This document shows positions 17,386 through 26,672 of a stretch of DNA of 64,000 nt, piece after piece. The stretch comes from Devosia nanyangense (GTDB lineage: Bacteria; Pseudomonadota; Alphaproteobacteria; Rhizobiales; Devosiaceae), in assembly GCA_016213505.1 (NCBI GenBank), contig JACRAF010000016.1:62001-126000 (forward strand), written 5' to 3'. The translations under genes were made by a program, and so were the position numbers. Under the pieces are notes generated by a model. That model saw nothing but the letters and a program-made list of their open reading frames with translations. It was not told the origin of the DNA and did not search any database. Positions within the stretch are counted from its first letter, which is position 1. Each line of letters opens with the position of its first letter.

Positions 17386-18258
17386 ATGAGCGCGCCACCC
17401 CAGGTCTCGGTTATTGTGCCGGTCTTCGAGCAGTGGCATCTCGCGCCATTGCTTTGTGCGGGCCTCAACGGACAAGACATCGCGGCCGACAGGTATGAGG
17501 TGCTGCTGGTCGACAACGGTTCGCGAATGATCGAGGTGCCGTCGAACCTGCCTCCCAACGCGCGCATTCTGACATGCGCACAACCGGGCTCCTACGCCGC
17601 GAGAAACGCCGGGCTCGCCGAGGCGCGTGCCGACTGGCTGCTGTTCACCGATGCCGATTGTCGGCCCGAGCCGAACTGGATCTCGACGATCCTCGAGGCC
17701 TCCCGTCGCCTCGGCCCGTCAACCCTTCTCGCCGGACCGGTGCGGATGCTTGCCGGCTCCGCCGATCCCAACATCTACGAAATCTACGACCTGGTGCGGG
17801 GCATCCCGCAGGAGCGGTATGTGCGGCGGGGCTATGCCGCCACCGCCAATCTCGCCGTGCATCGCAGTGTTTTCGCCGCCGCCGGTCCATTTGACGGTCG
17901 CCGCTTTTCCGGCGGCGACGCCGAATTCTGCCGGCGGGCCCGGGCCGCCGGAAACACCACCGCGCTGGTTCCGGGCGCCTATGTCGGCCACCCCTGCCGG
18001 TCGTCGTGGGCCGAGATCGAGACGAAGGCACGCCGCGTCCGAGGCGGTCAGGTCGCGCCGGGGTCTTTGCGTCGCCACAAATCGATAGTTGCCGTTGCTA
18101 TACTGTCACCGCTAAAAGGCATCTGGACGCTCATGCGGGCGCGCCCGCATTCGTTGAGATACAGGCTCCTGGCAAGCCTCGTGTTGCTTAGGGTATGGTG
18201 GGCCGAGATTTCGGAGACCATACGTCTCTCCTTTGGCGCAACCCCAGAGCGCCGATAA
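17386..18258 (+). CDS. GT2-family glycosyltransferase
   Basis: A 290-residue inverting GT-A glycosyltransferase. The N-terminus VSVIVPVFEQW is the nucleotide-binding strand, LLVDNGS follows near residue 43, and LLFTDADCRPEPNW (about 85-98) carries the DxD. GGDAEFCRRARAAG holds the likely catalytic base region. A moderately hydrophobic C-terminal stretch (about 245-285) may anchor it to the membrane. It is 48 bases downstream of the export ATPase gene and in the same direction, so probably part of the same transcript. Donor and acceptor unknown. Confidence 0.85.
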   Translation: MSAPPQVSVIVPVFEQWHLAPLLCAGLNGQDIAADRYEVLLVDNGSRMIEVPSNLPPNARILTCAQPGSYAARNAGLAEARADWLLFTDADCRPEPNWISTILEASRRLGPSTLLAGPVRMLAGSADPNIYEIYDLVRGIPQERYVRRGYAATANLAVHRSVFAAAGPFDGRRFSGGDAEFCRRARAAGNTTALVPGAYVGHPCRSSWAEIETKARRVRGGQVAPGSLRRHKSIVAVAILSPLKGIWTLMRARPHSLRYRLLASLVLLRVWWAEISETIRLSFGATPERR

Positions 18259-18310
18259 TAGTGATTGATTCAGTTAGGCATTTCGCCCAAGGCCGGGATA
18301 AGCAGTTCGA

Positions 18311-20233
18311 ATGTCCGAAGGGTTGATAGCAGCGCCAAAAGAGCGCCACGGCAAGGCACTGACGTGGAGAGGGGCGCTGATCGCCCGGGCCCGCCAGACC
18401 GCCGCCGCCACCCTGCCGCCCGGCGTCAAGGCGTTCCTCAAGAAGCTCTATGCGGCGATCCCCAACGCCGACCCGCGTGCCGTCGAGACGATCCGCCTTC
18501 ACCGCCTCCGCATGCTGAGCTGCGGGTATTCCGAACGGGGCCGCCGGCAGCTTGTCGATTGGGCTGGCGAGTCCACCGATATCGCTCTGCGCCGCCGCGC
18601 CCTATGGGAGCTTGCAAACTGGCATCGCAGTCGGAACACTCAGGAAGATCGGGAACTCTCGCTCGACTATTTCGGCAAGCTCCTCGACATCGAAAACCGC
18701 GCGTCACGGATCGTTCAAGCTCGCATCCGGCGTTCGCAACTCCGGTCGGCGCTCGGCGAGCCGGCCGCTGCCCACGCCGAGTTGGACGCGCTTGCCGCGG
18801 TGCGAGACCATGAGGACGTCGTTCTCGCACGCGCCGATATTTCGCATGAGGTCGAGACTCGGCTGGGCGCGCTCAACGCGACCTTCCGCAAGCTCGAACT
18901 CAGCGAAATCACCCTGTTGCCCGATGACGGCGGCACGGCCTTCGACCGGCTGACCAGCGTCTCCGCCGCCCCCGGAGCCGACGACGGCGAGCCTCCACTG
19001 CCTCTCATCAGCGTCATCGTTCCAGCCTACAACGCCGAGACGACCATCGGCACGGCGATCCGTTCGCTGCAGATGCAGACTCACCGCAACATCGAGATCC
19101 TGGTGGTCGACGATTGCAGTTCCGATGGCACGGTGGCGGTGCTGCGCCGGCTGCGGGAGGAGGATCCGCGCATCCACATCTTCGAGCAGACGCGCAATTC
19201 CGGGGCCTACAGCGCGCGCAATCGTGCCCTTGTGGAGGCCAGGGGCGAGTTCGTCACCTGCCACGACTCCGACGACTGGTCGCATCCCTCCAAACTCGAA
19301 ATTCAGGCAAGGCGGCTCCTCGCGGCAGGTGAGGGAGCAATTGCCAATTGCTCGAGGCTGATCTTCGTAGGGGAGGACCTGGCGCCGCGTGCCCGCGGCA
19401 GTGGCGGGTTCTTCCGGGAGAACTTCTCGTCGCTGTTGTTTCGTCGCGAGCCGGTCCTCGAAAAGGTCGGCGGCTGGGATACGGCCAGGTTCGCGGCCGA
19501 CAGCGAGTTCCAGCAGCGGATTTCCATCGCCTTTGGATGGAATGCCGTGCGCAGCGTGCCTCTGCCCCTCTCGCTTGTGCGGTATGCCGAGACCAGCCTC
19601 ACCGCGTCGAACGCCTTCGGCTACCACGGCTACCACATGGGCGCGCGGCTGTTCTACGTCGGGCAATACCAGCGGTTTCACCAGTCGGGCGCGCCAAAGC
19701 GGCTGTCGCCTAGCGATCCAAAGCGCGCCTTCTACATTCCGGAACCGATGCGCCCGGCGCGGACGACGCCGAAGGGCGCCAGACGCGATTTCGATGTCGT
19801 CTGCGTGTTCGATTTCCGGCTCGGCGGCGCCGACGAGCGGCGCGGCCTCGAGACGATCGAGAGCCTCCGGCGCTCCGGCAGCCGAGTCGCCATCTTCCAT
19901 TTGCCGCTCTACGAGCCCGATCCTTTGACGCCGATGCGGCCGTCTGTCCTGCGGATGCTCGAGGACGGTGCGGTCGAGATGCTGGTCACGGGCGAGCGCG
20001 TCGCTTGCCGGAAACTGCTCGTCCTGTCGCCGCGCATGCTGGTGGACCGAAATGACCACTTCCTCGACGTCGAGGCCGAAAACACCGAGATCGTGGACGA
20101 TGGCCCGGTTCTGATGCGCGTGGTTTCCGGCGCGCAGACTCGGGAGATATGCGACGCCAACATGCGGTCATATTGCGGTGCCCCGATCAGCTGGACATCC
20201 GTACCGTCCGCCCGTGCCGGCGGCGCCCGGTGA
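18311..20233 (+). CDS. Large GT2 glycosyltransferase with unknown flanking regions
   Basis: A 640-residue protein whose centre (about residues 230-450) is a GT2 domain: ISVIVPAYNAETTIG, ILVVDDCSSDGT and TCHDSDDWSHPSKLE (the DxD equivalent). The N-terminal 225 residues are mostly helical, arginine-rich and without a recognised domain. The last 170 residues (from about DFDVVCVFDFRLGG) resemble a small alpha/beta domain not assigned to any family here. The gene lies 52 bases after the preceding GT2 gene. It probably acts on the same glycan; catalytic assignment is firm, while linkage and the function of both ends are unknown. Confidence 0.8.
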   Translation: MSEGLIAAPKERHGKALTWRGALIARARQTAAATLPPGVKAFLKKLYAAIPNADPRAVETIRLHRLRMLSCGYSERGRRQLVDWAGESTDIALRRRALWELANWHRSRNTQEDRELSLDYFGKLLDIENRASRIVQARIRRSQLRSALGEPAAAHAELDALAAVRDHEDVVLARADISHEVETRLGALNATFRKLELSEITLLPDDGGTAFDRLTSVSAAPGADDGEPPLPLISVIVPAYNAETTIGTAIRSLQMQTHRNIEILVVDDCSSDGTVAVLRRLREEDPRIHIFEQTRNSGAYSARNRALVEARGEFVTCHDSDDWSHPSKLEIQARRLLAAGEGAIANCSRLIFVGEDLAPRARGSGGFFRENFSSLLFRREPVLEKVGGWDTARFAADSEFQQRISIAFGWNAVRSVPLPLSLVRYAETSLTASNAFGYHGYHMGARLFYVGQYQRFHQSGAPKRLSPSDPKRAFYIPEPMRPARTTPKGARRDFDVVCVFDFRLGGADERRGLETIESLRRSGSRVAIFHLPLYEPDPLTPMRPSVLRMLEDGAVEMLVTGERVACRKLLVLSPRMLVDRNDHFLDVEAENTEIVDDGPVLMRVVSGAQTREICDANMRSYCGAPISWTSVPSARAGGAR

Positions 20234-20332
20234 TGCGCTTCCGGCAGCCCCGCGAACTTGCTTTCCCGGGACATGTAGCCTAGGCGATTTGACCGAGATT
20301 TTCGTCGCCGTTTTTTCATGAGGATTGATAAA

Positions 20333-21670
20333 ATGCCTGCCATCTCCGCACCGGCAATTCGAGCCCGCCTGCAGGCCCGCGACGCGACCGTGGGCATCAT
20401 CGGCCTCGGCTATGTCGGATTGCCACTGGCGATCGCAGCGGCGCGCGCAGGCTATACCGTCGTCGGCTTCGACCTCGACGAATCGAAGATCACACGCCTT
20501 GCGGCGGGGGACTCCTACATCGAGGCCGTGACCTCCGACGCGCTCGGGGAACAGCGTTCCAGTGGGCGCTTCACCGCGTCATCGGATATGACCGGTCTTG
20601 CCGCCTGCGATGTCGTCATCATCTGCGTGCCGACGCCGCTGACCAAACAGCGCGAGCCCGACTTGAGCTTTGTCGAGCAGACGGCCCGGACCATCGCGCA
20701 GTACCGCAAGCCCGGCGCCGTCGTCGTGCTCGAATCCACCACCTGGCCATGGACGACCGAGACAGTGGTCAAGGACATCCTCGAGGCAGCGGGCGGCAAG
20801 AGCGGCGTCGACTTCTTCCTCGGCTTCTCGCCCGAGCGGGAGGATCCCGGCAACCAGAGCTTCCGCACCGTCACGATTCCGAAAATCGTTTCCGGCGATG
20901 GAGCGGACGCGCTGTCCTTGGTGCAGGAGTTCTACGGCAACGTGGTCGAGCGGGTCGTGCCGGTCTCGTCGCCGCGCGTCGCCGAGGCCGTCAAGATCAC
21001 CGAGAACATCTTTCGTGCCGTCAACATCGCGCTCGTCAACGAACTCAAGGTCATCTACGACGCGATGGACATCGACGTCTGGGAAGTGATCGACGCGGCC
21101 GCCACCAAGCCCTTCGGCTTCATGCCGTTCTATCCCGGCCCGGGGCTGGGGGGGCACTGCATCCCGATAGATCCTTTCTATCTCACCTGGAAGGCCCGCG
21201 AATACGGCGTTCCCACCCGCTTCATCGAGCTGGCCGGCGAGATCAATGTGTCGATGCCGCGCCATGTGATCGGCCGGCTCGAACAGGAACTCGACCGGCG
21301 GCATTCGCGTTCGCTCGGCTCTTCGCGCGTGCTCATCCTCGGGCTCGCCTATAAGAAGAACGTTCCGGACATTCGCGAGAGCCCGTCCTTCGCACTGATG
21401 GACCTGTTGAAACATCGTGGAACGCGGTTCGAGTACCACGATCCGCACGTCCCCGTGGTGCCGCATACGCGCGAGCATGAGCAGTATTTCGGGCTGCAGT
21501 CTGTTCCCCTCACGGCAGCGGCGCTCGCCGACTACGACGCCGTTCTCGTGGCCACCGACCACGACGGCATCGACTATGGGCTGGTCGCCAGCCACGCCAA
21601 GCTCATCGTCGACACCCGCAACGCGTTTGCGCGGCGGAACCTCGCGACCGGCAACGTCGCAAAGGCATAG
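20333..21670 (+). CDS. Nucleotide sugar 6-dehydrogenase, UDP-HexNAc type (WbpA/WecC-like)
   Basis: A 445-residue dehydrogenase of the UDP-Glc/GDP-Man family, in the branch that oxidises UDP-GlcNAc or UDP-ManNAc to the uronic acid (WbpA, WecC, TviB). Motifs are IGLGYVGLPLAIAAARAG at the N-terminus, the catalytic cysteine in PGPGLGGHCIPIDPFYL (about residues 265-280), and the C-terminal ILGLAYKKNVPDIRESP. Start ATG 20333 has AGGA eight bases upstream; ATG 20318 has none. With ugd it brackets the glycosyltransferase core and adds an N-acetylated uronic acid to the likely donor set. Which epimer is oxidised cannot be told here. Confidence 0.85.
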   Translation: MPAISAPAIRARLQARDATVGIIGLGYVGLPLAIAAARAGYTVVGFDLDESKITRLAAGDSYIEAVTSDALGEQRSSGRFTASSDMTGLAACDVVIICVPTPLTKQREPDLSFVEQTARTIAQYRKPGAVVVLESTTWPWTTETVVKDILEAAGGKSGVDFFLGFSPEREDPGNQSFRTVTIPKIVSGDGADALSLVQEFYGNVVERVVPVSSPRVAEAVKITENIFRAVNIALVNELKVIYDAMDIDVWEVIDAAATKPFGFMPFYPGPGLGGHCIPIDPFYLTWKAREYGVPTRFIELAGEINVSMPRHVIGRLEQELDRRHSRSLGSSRVLILGLAYKKNVPDIRESPSFALMDLLKHRGTRFEYHDPHVPVVPHTREHEQYFGLQSVPLTAAALADYDAVLVATDHDGIDYGLVASHAKLIVDTRNAFARRNLATGNVAKA

Positions 21671-21690
21671 CACCGCGCTAAGAGGTCCGG

Positions 21691-22671
21691 TCAGGCCCTG
21701 CCGCCGCCGAGAAGGAAAGTCATCGACGCCCTGGCAGCATCCCGGACCGACTGGGGCAGCGCTGCATTGTCCCAGCACTTGAGGGCCATCGCGCGGGTCG
21801 CCTCCAGGTCGACTGCAGCGCCCGGGCCGGTCGCGGGCGACGGGAAGCGGGCGAGCCCGGCGGCAACCGAAGGAACGGCCGGCGCCATGGGAACGAGCGG
21901 GGCCAGAAGCGGGCCGATTGCCGCCCCTGTGACCCCGCGCCCGGCGAGGGCCCGCCGGAAGGCGCTGCGATACAACGGCAGCACCGGCAACCCGCACGCC
22001 TGCGCGAGGCCGATGGCCTGGTCGGCGGACATGACGCTGAACGGTGTGACGACGTGGACCCCAGCCAAAGACGCTGCCCGGCCAAATTTTTCGCCATCGA
22101 CGCCGCCGAATTCCTCGCGGGTCGTAAAAGCGATGAGGTGCGCGATGTCGTAGACCGGCGCCATGGCCACGATCGCGGCCAGTTCTCCGATCGAGCTCGC
22201 GCTGTCCAGCCGCCGCGCGATCATCCCGGCGTTGGTGATCAGCGCATGGTTCGTACTGATGCGCCCGAGCGCCAGGGCATCGTGGCCGACGGCGACCCGG
22301 ACGACATCGTCGTCGAACACCGACTCAGCCCACAGGACATCGATTTCGTCGCGGATCAGCACCGCCGTCACCTGCCGGCCGCGGGCGGAAACCGGCTTCT
22401 CCCCGATTGGGCCGATCTCAAAACTGTGCTTGAACAACTGCTTGAGCGGCGCGACCAATTCGGGGGAGATCGGATAGGGCAGTTGCAGCTGCTGTGGCGT
22501 TCTGATCCCGACGAGCGCGGTCATGAGCAGGGCGAACAGGTCAGGCGAGGGAATCGTCTTGATCAGGCCCTCGATCCAGAGGCTGCCGACACCGGGATGG
22601 GCGTCGCTGTCGCCGGGCTCGATCTGCCACTCGGTTCTGGTGTCGACGAGCGTGTGGGCATGCACTTTCAT
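21691..22671 (-). CDS. Conserved-looking protein of unknown function
   Basis: A 326-residue protein not recognised. It has no signal peptide or membrane segment. It is rich in aliphatic alpha/beta-like stretches (GRQVTAVLIRDEIDVLW; AGVHVVTPFSVMSADQAIGL), suggesting a soluble cytoplasmic fold. A proline/alanine-rich stretch (about residues 250-290) precedes the C-terminus. The start ATG at 22671 overlaps the TGA of the glycosyltransferase gene upstream (TGATG), so it is translationally coupled to that enzyme and likely serves the same glycan. It could be a second, diverged glycosyltransferase-like domain or an accessory factor. Confidence 0.6.
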   Translation of the reverse strand: MKVHAHTLVDTRTEWQIEPGDSDAHPGVGSLWIEGLIKTIPSPDLFALLMTALVGIRTPQQLQLPYPISPELVAPLKQLFKHSFEIGPIGEKPVSARGRQVTAVLIRDEIDVLWAESVFDDDVVRVAVGHDALALGRISTNHALITNAGMIARRLDSASSIGELAAIVAMAPVYDIAHLIAFTTREEFGGVDGEKFGRAASLAGVHVVTPFSVMSADQAIGLAQACGLPVLPLYRSAFRRALAGRGVTGAAIGPLLAPLVPMAPAVPSVAAGLARFPSPATGPGAAVDLEATRAMALKCWDNAALPQSVRDAARASMTFLLGGGRA

Positions 22672-24755
22672 CAGCGGGTTCCCGCCAGCCGCTCGACCGG
22701 CGTCTTGACCCAGGCCCTGGCTTTCCGCAGCGCTCCCGGCACGCGCGCGTCGCGGATCAGCCCCGTGACCAGCGCCAGTTCGGTGCCGCCCGGCGCTGTC
22801 GGCAAGACGACGGGATAGAGCCGCCATTTGCTTCGCGCCGCGAGTTTTGCCCGCACCTCGCCGATCTTGCCGGACTCGATGCCGCGGAACAGCAGGCGGG
22901 AATGCCCCGGTCGCACCGACCAGCGGATGGGGCGATCCCCGCGCGGTTGGACCGGCGTGCCTTGGACGACGACCCGGTGCGCCATCCCATGGGCGCGCGC
23001 CAGATCTTCGGCCGGCTTCAGGCTCTCAGCGGTCTCGGTCGCCTGGCTGACGAACCTCACCGGGTCGGAGGGCTTTCCCGCCTGCTCGATGATGGGGAAG
23101 CGGTCCATCCACTCGGCGGAGGCGAGCAGCGGCAGCAGGGCGTCGATCCTGCGCGGCACCGTCACTTCGATCGCCTCGGGTGGTGCAAACCCGATTATGT
23201 CGCGGATGAGCCGCATGTCGGGCGACGCGGGCAGGGCGCGTTTCGCCGCCCGCGCACCCGCCGTCAGTTCCGCGATCCGGCGTTCCGGCAGGTGCAGATT
23301 GTGGAGCGCCGACCTGGTACGGGCGGCCCGTTCCCGGTTCGGGTCGTCGGTCGCCATGGCGCCTTGGTGCAGCCGGCGAAGCAGCACAAAAGTCCCGGTG
23401 TGCCGGGCTTTCGCACCGGCCAGCACCATGCGGCCCATGAGATCGAGGTCGGCGTCGCCCCGCAGCGCTGTCGTGTAGGGGAAATCGCGCAGCAACTGGG
23501 TCGAGAACATCGTCGCCCCGTGAGCGATCACCTGGCCTCCGGAGCGGAGCGGGTTGCCGTCGACGCTCTTGCCGGGAACCAGATCGAGCGATCTGGCGGC
23601 CTGGTCGAAATTGATCCAGCCGCCATAGGAAATGTCGGTGTCGCTCTCGATGACGGACAGGTGGTCGGCAATTCGGCCCGGCAGCATGAGATCGCCATCG
23701 TCCATCACGCAGACGAATTTCGCCGTTGCCAGGGACGTGCCGATGTTCCGGCTCCGCCATGTACCGACGCCGGGGAGCTTGATGTAGTGGAGGTCGAAGC
23801 CATGGCCGCGTCCGGCGATCTCGGCCGTGTTGTCCTCCGAGCCGTCGTCGACGACGATGACACTGGCGGGCGCGACGGTCTGCGCGGCGACGCTGCGCAG
23901 GCATGCTTCGAGATAGGCGGCCCGGTTCTTGGTGACGATGACGACATCGACGGCGTCGCTCGTCCGGGCCGACGGCACATAGCCCTCCAACGGCACGAGG
24001 TTGCGATAGACCGAGGCGTCGTTCTTGACGATATTCCGGTTGATCACCAGGTAGTCGGCGCCCCCCGCGATCGTGCGCGTCGGTGGATGGTAGATGTGAT
24101 AGATGCGGGTCCGCTCGCCCTCGAGCCATGCCGGGCGAAGTCCGGAACGCCGAAGCCGGTTGAAGAAGTCGGTATCCTCCCCGCCCCATGCCAGCATCCG
24201 GTTGTCGAGCCCGCCCATATGCTGCCAGGCGGACTTGCGAAACGCAGAGCAGCCGCCGACGCCCCAGCGCGGCCGGATCGTGGCGTGCTGCGCCAGCGTC
24301 TGGTCCGACGCCGCCACCGTGTCGTCGACGTGCAGTTCGGGCGGCAGGTCCCAGCACTGCACCACGGCGAACGCGTTGGCGTCGGCCTCGATCTGCCGGA
24401 TACATTGCTCGTAGACGTCGGCGGTGAAGATGATATCGGCGTCGGTGATCACCACGATCGGATTGCTCGCCGCGTCGATGCCGTCGTTCAGCGCTCGCGA
24501 TCGGCTCCACACCGGCCCCTCGCGTCGCAGGTATTTGACCGAAAGACTCCTGGCCAGCGCCTCGACCGGTGCGCCGTCCTGCGAGCCGAAATCGACGAGT
24601 ACGATTTCGGCATCGGGGCACTTGCGGCGGTGCGAGCCCAACGAGGTCTTAAGCCGGTCGAGACCCCAATCGCGAAACCCGATGACGATCGATAATTGTG
24701 CGTCCACCGCTGCTCTCGTTACTGGCGACTGACCGTTGCGTGGGCCATAGCACAT
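22671..24755 (-). CDS. Double GT2-domain glycosyltransferase
   Basis: About 694 residues with two GT2 domains. The first (about residues 20-250) has LSIVIGFRDWG, VVITDADIIF (DxD) and WGGEDTDFFNRLRRSG, as in chondroitin-polymerase-like and galactofuranosyl-type GT2 proteins. The second (about 270-480) has VDVVIVTKNRAAYLEACL, VIVVDDGSEDNTAEIAGRG and CVMDDGDLMLPGRI. The C-terminal 200 residues are unassigned. The start is uncertain: ATG 24755 is given, ATG 24818 is possible, and GTG 24707 would place the first strand right at the N-terminus and has a purine-rich upstream. It is coupled to the unknown gene downstream and divergent from the secretion operon. Confidence 0.8.
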   Translation of the reverse strand: MCYGPRNGQSPVTRAAVDAQLSIVIGFRDWGLDRLKTSLGSHRRKCPDAEIVLVDFGSQDGAPVEALARSLSVKYLRREGPVWSRSRALNDGIDAASNPIVVITDADIIFTADVYEQCIRQIEADANAFAVVQCWDLPPELHVDDTVAASDQTLAQHATIRPRWGVGGCSAFRKSAWQHMGGLDNRMLAWGGEDTDFFNRLRRSGLRPAWLEGERTRIYHIYHPPTRTIAGGADYLVINRNIVKNDASVYRNLVPLEGYVPSARTSDAVDVVIVTKNRAAYLEACLRSVAAQTVAPASVIVVDDGSEDNTAEIAGRGHGFDLHYIKLPGVGTWRSRNIGTSLATAKFVCVMDDGDLMLPGRIADHLSVIESDTDISYGGWINFDQAARSLDLVPGKSVDGNPLRSGGQVIAHGATMFSTQLLRDFPYTTALRGDADLDLMGRMVLAGAKARHTGTFVLLRRLHQGAMATDDPNRERAARTRSALHNLHLPERRIAELTAGARAAKRALPASPDMRLIRDIIGFAPPEAIEVTVPRRIDALLPLLASAEWMDRFPIIEQAGKPSDPVRFVSQATETAESLKPAEDLARAHGMAHRVVVQGTPVQPRGDRPIRWSVRPGHSRLLFRGIESGKIGEVRAKLAARSKWRLYPVVLPTAPGGTELALVTGLIRDARVPGALRKARAWVKTPVERLAGTR

Positions 24756-24902
24756 CGTCTCGGGCCCCGCGACAGTCGATGGGCGGCGCCCGTTCCAACC
24801 GCGGCGCGACGATGACACGCGCCTTGATCCGCGACGGATAGGAGGCGTCTTATCAAGCGAGCGCGGCGCAGGATTCTCATTTACGACGTTGGTTTTCCTG
24901 CG

Positions 24903-24931
24903 TTGTTAGTGTCTTGGTACTATTGTAATGT
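24903..24931 (+). promoter_or_regulatory. Candidate sigma-70 promoter of the type I secretion operon
   Basis: TTGTTA (24903-24908) and TAATGT (24926-24931) are separated by 17 bases, an acceptable -35/-10 pair in an A+T-rich patch within a G+C-rich region. Initiation would fall near 24938, upstream of GTG 24957. This argues against the alternative TTG start at 24903. Not tested by any weight matrix. Confidence 0.4.
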
Positions 24932-24956
24932 TCTCCCCCGGATTGGGAATTTCATT

Positions 24957-26672
24957 GTGAATAGTCGACTTTCCGGCCCTCGAGTGTCGAGTTCCTTGTC
25001 CGGCACGGCGGTGGGCGCCGGCGTCTCCCTGTTTATCGTCAGCCTGGTGTCCAATCTGCTGATGCTGGCCGGGCCGCTGTTCATGCTGCAGATTTACGAC
25101 CGCGTGCTGTCCAGCCGGTCGGAGCCGACGCTGCTCGCTTTCGTGCTGCTGATCATCGCGGTCTATGCCTTTTACGCTTTCATCGAGGCGCTGCGCTCGC
25201 GCATGTCGCTGAGGCTCGCCAATCTCTTCGACCACACCGTCGGCGAAAAACTGTTCCAGGCCTCGGTGCGGCTCCGCCTGGCGACCGGGCAGGCCGCGAC
25301 CCTCGATCCGGTTCGCGACGGCGATACGCTACGCAATTTCCTCGCCAGCCCCGGCCCGCTGTCGCTGCTCGATATGCCCTGGGTGCCGATCTATCTGGCG
25401 GTGGTCTTCGTCATCCATCCCTATCTGGGCTGGCTTGCGACCGGCGGCGCCATCGTGATCACCGCGATGATGCTGATCAACGAGTTGGCGCTCCGCAAGC
25501 CCAGCAAGGACAGCAGCCAGGCGATCGGCGCCCGGCAGCGGCAGACCGACGACGCGCGCGCCAATGCCGAGACCATCCTCGCCATGGGCATGCTCGGCGA
25601 CGTCGGCCGGCGCTGGACCGAGCGCACCCGCACCATGCTGTTCCAGCAGCGCATCAGCTCCGACCGCGCCACGTTCTTCTCGTCGCTGACCAAGGCAACG
25701 CGCCTGCTGCTGCAGTCGCTGGTCCTCGGTCTCGGCGCCTGGGTGGTGATCCATGGCGACATGACCGGCGGGCTGATGATCGCCGCCTCGGTGGTCACCT
25801 CCCGCGCCTTGGCGCCGATCGAGCAGACCATCGCGCAGTGGCGGCAGTTCGTCTCGGCCCGGCAGGCCTATGGCCGCATCAAGAAATACCTGACCGTGAG
25901 TGCCGACAAGTCCCGCGAGACCCGGCTGCCGCTGCCCAAGGCGCTGCTGTCGGTCCGCCAGCTCATGGCCGGCCCGCCGGGGGCGACCACGCCGATCATC
26001 AGCGGCATCCAGTTCGAACTCGTTGCCGGCGATGGCATGGGCGTGCTCGGTCTGTCGGGTTCGGGCAAGTCCTCGCTGGCCCGGACGCTGTGCGGGGTGT
26101 GGACGCCGATGTCGGGCGAGATCCGACTCGATGGGGCGCTGTTGCAGCACTACGACCCGGTCCAGATCGGCAAGATCGTCGGCTATCTGCCGCAACGCGC
26201 CGATCTGTTCGAAGGCACTGTCGCCGAGAACATCTCGCGCTTTGCCGCCGACGCCCCGAGCGAGGACATCATCGCTGCGGCCCAGCTCGCCAATGTCCAC
26301 GAGCTCGTCTCGAGCCTGCCCAACGGCTACGACACGCCGGTAGGGGTGAACGGCGACAGTTTGTCGGCCGGCCAGCGCCAGCGCGTCGGCCTCGCCCGGG
26401 CGCTCTACGGCAACCCCTTCCTCGTCGTCCTCGATGAGCCCAACGCCAACCTCGACGCAGAGGGCGATGCAGCGCTGACCGACGCCATCCGCGCGGTGCG
26501 CCAGCGCGGCGGCATCGTCATTGTCGTCGCGCACCGCCCGAGCGCTGTGCTTGCCGTCGACAAGCTGCTGTTCATGAAGAACGGCCGGCAGGTGGTGTTC
26601 GGGCCCAAACCCGAGGTGCTCAAGCAGATCACCGGCGACAATGTGCAGCCGATGCGGGTGCCAGGAACATGA
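24957..26672 (+). CDS. Type I secretion system permease/ATPase (PrtD/PrsD family)
   Basis: A 571-residue half-transporter fusing a six-helix exporter domain to an ATPase. The N-terminal membrane domain starts after about 25 residues (SLFIVSLVSNLLMLAGPLFM). Walker A is LGLSGSGKSS, the signature is LSAGQRQRV and Walker B LVVLDEPNANLD, all typical of PrtD/AprD/HasD/PrsD. GTG 24957 is preceded by GGGA and lies downstream of a candidate promoter. With the adaptor gene downstream (ATGA overlap) and an outer-membrane TolC elsewhere, it would export an unfolded protein with a C-terminal signal. In rhizobia the homologous PrsDE exports glycanases that trim exopolysaccharide, which suits this location. 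No RTX-type substrate gene is visible in the window. Confidence 0.9.
   Translation: MNSRLSGPRVSSSLSGTAVGAGVSLFIVSLVSNLLMLAGPLFMLQIYDRVLSSRSEPTLLAFVLLIIAVYAFYAFIEALRSRMSLRLANLFDHTVGEKLFQASVRLRLATGQAATLDPVRDGDTLRNFLASPGPLSLLDMPWVPIYLAVVFVIHPYLGWLATGGAIVITAMMLINELALRKPSKDSSQAIGARQRQTDDARANAETILAMGMLGDVGRRWTERTRTMLFQQRISSDRATFFSSLTKATRLLLQSLVLGLGAWVVIHGDMTGGLMIAASVVTSRALAPIEQTIAQWRQFVSARQAYGRIKKYLTVSADKSRETRLPLPKALLSVRQLMAGPPGATTPIISGIQFELVAGDGMGVLGLSGSGKSSLARTLCGVWTPMSGEIRLDGALLQHYDPVQIGKIVGYLPQRADLFEGTVAENISRFAADAPSEDIIAAAQLANVHELVSSLPNGYDTPVGVNGDSLSAGQRQRVGLARALYGNPFLVVLDEPNANLDAEGDAALTDAIRAVRQRGGIVIVVAHRPSAVLAVDKLLFMKNGRQVVFGPKPEVLKQITGDNVQPMRVPGT

Noticed and set aside
18704..20059. A 451-codon minus-strand frame opposite the 640-residue GT2 gene
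   Set aside because: Shadow of a real GT2 gene; Arg/His-rich with no domain.
22902..24695. A 597-codon plus-strand frame opposite the double GT2 gene
   Set aside because: Antisense to two intact GT2 domains; repetitive Arg/Gly/Val composition.
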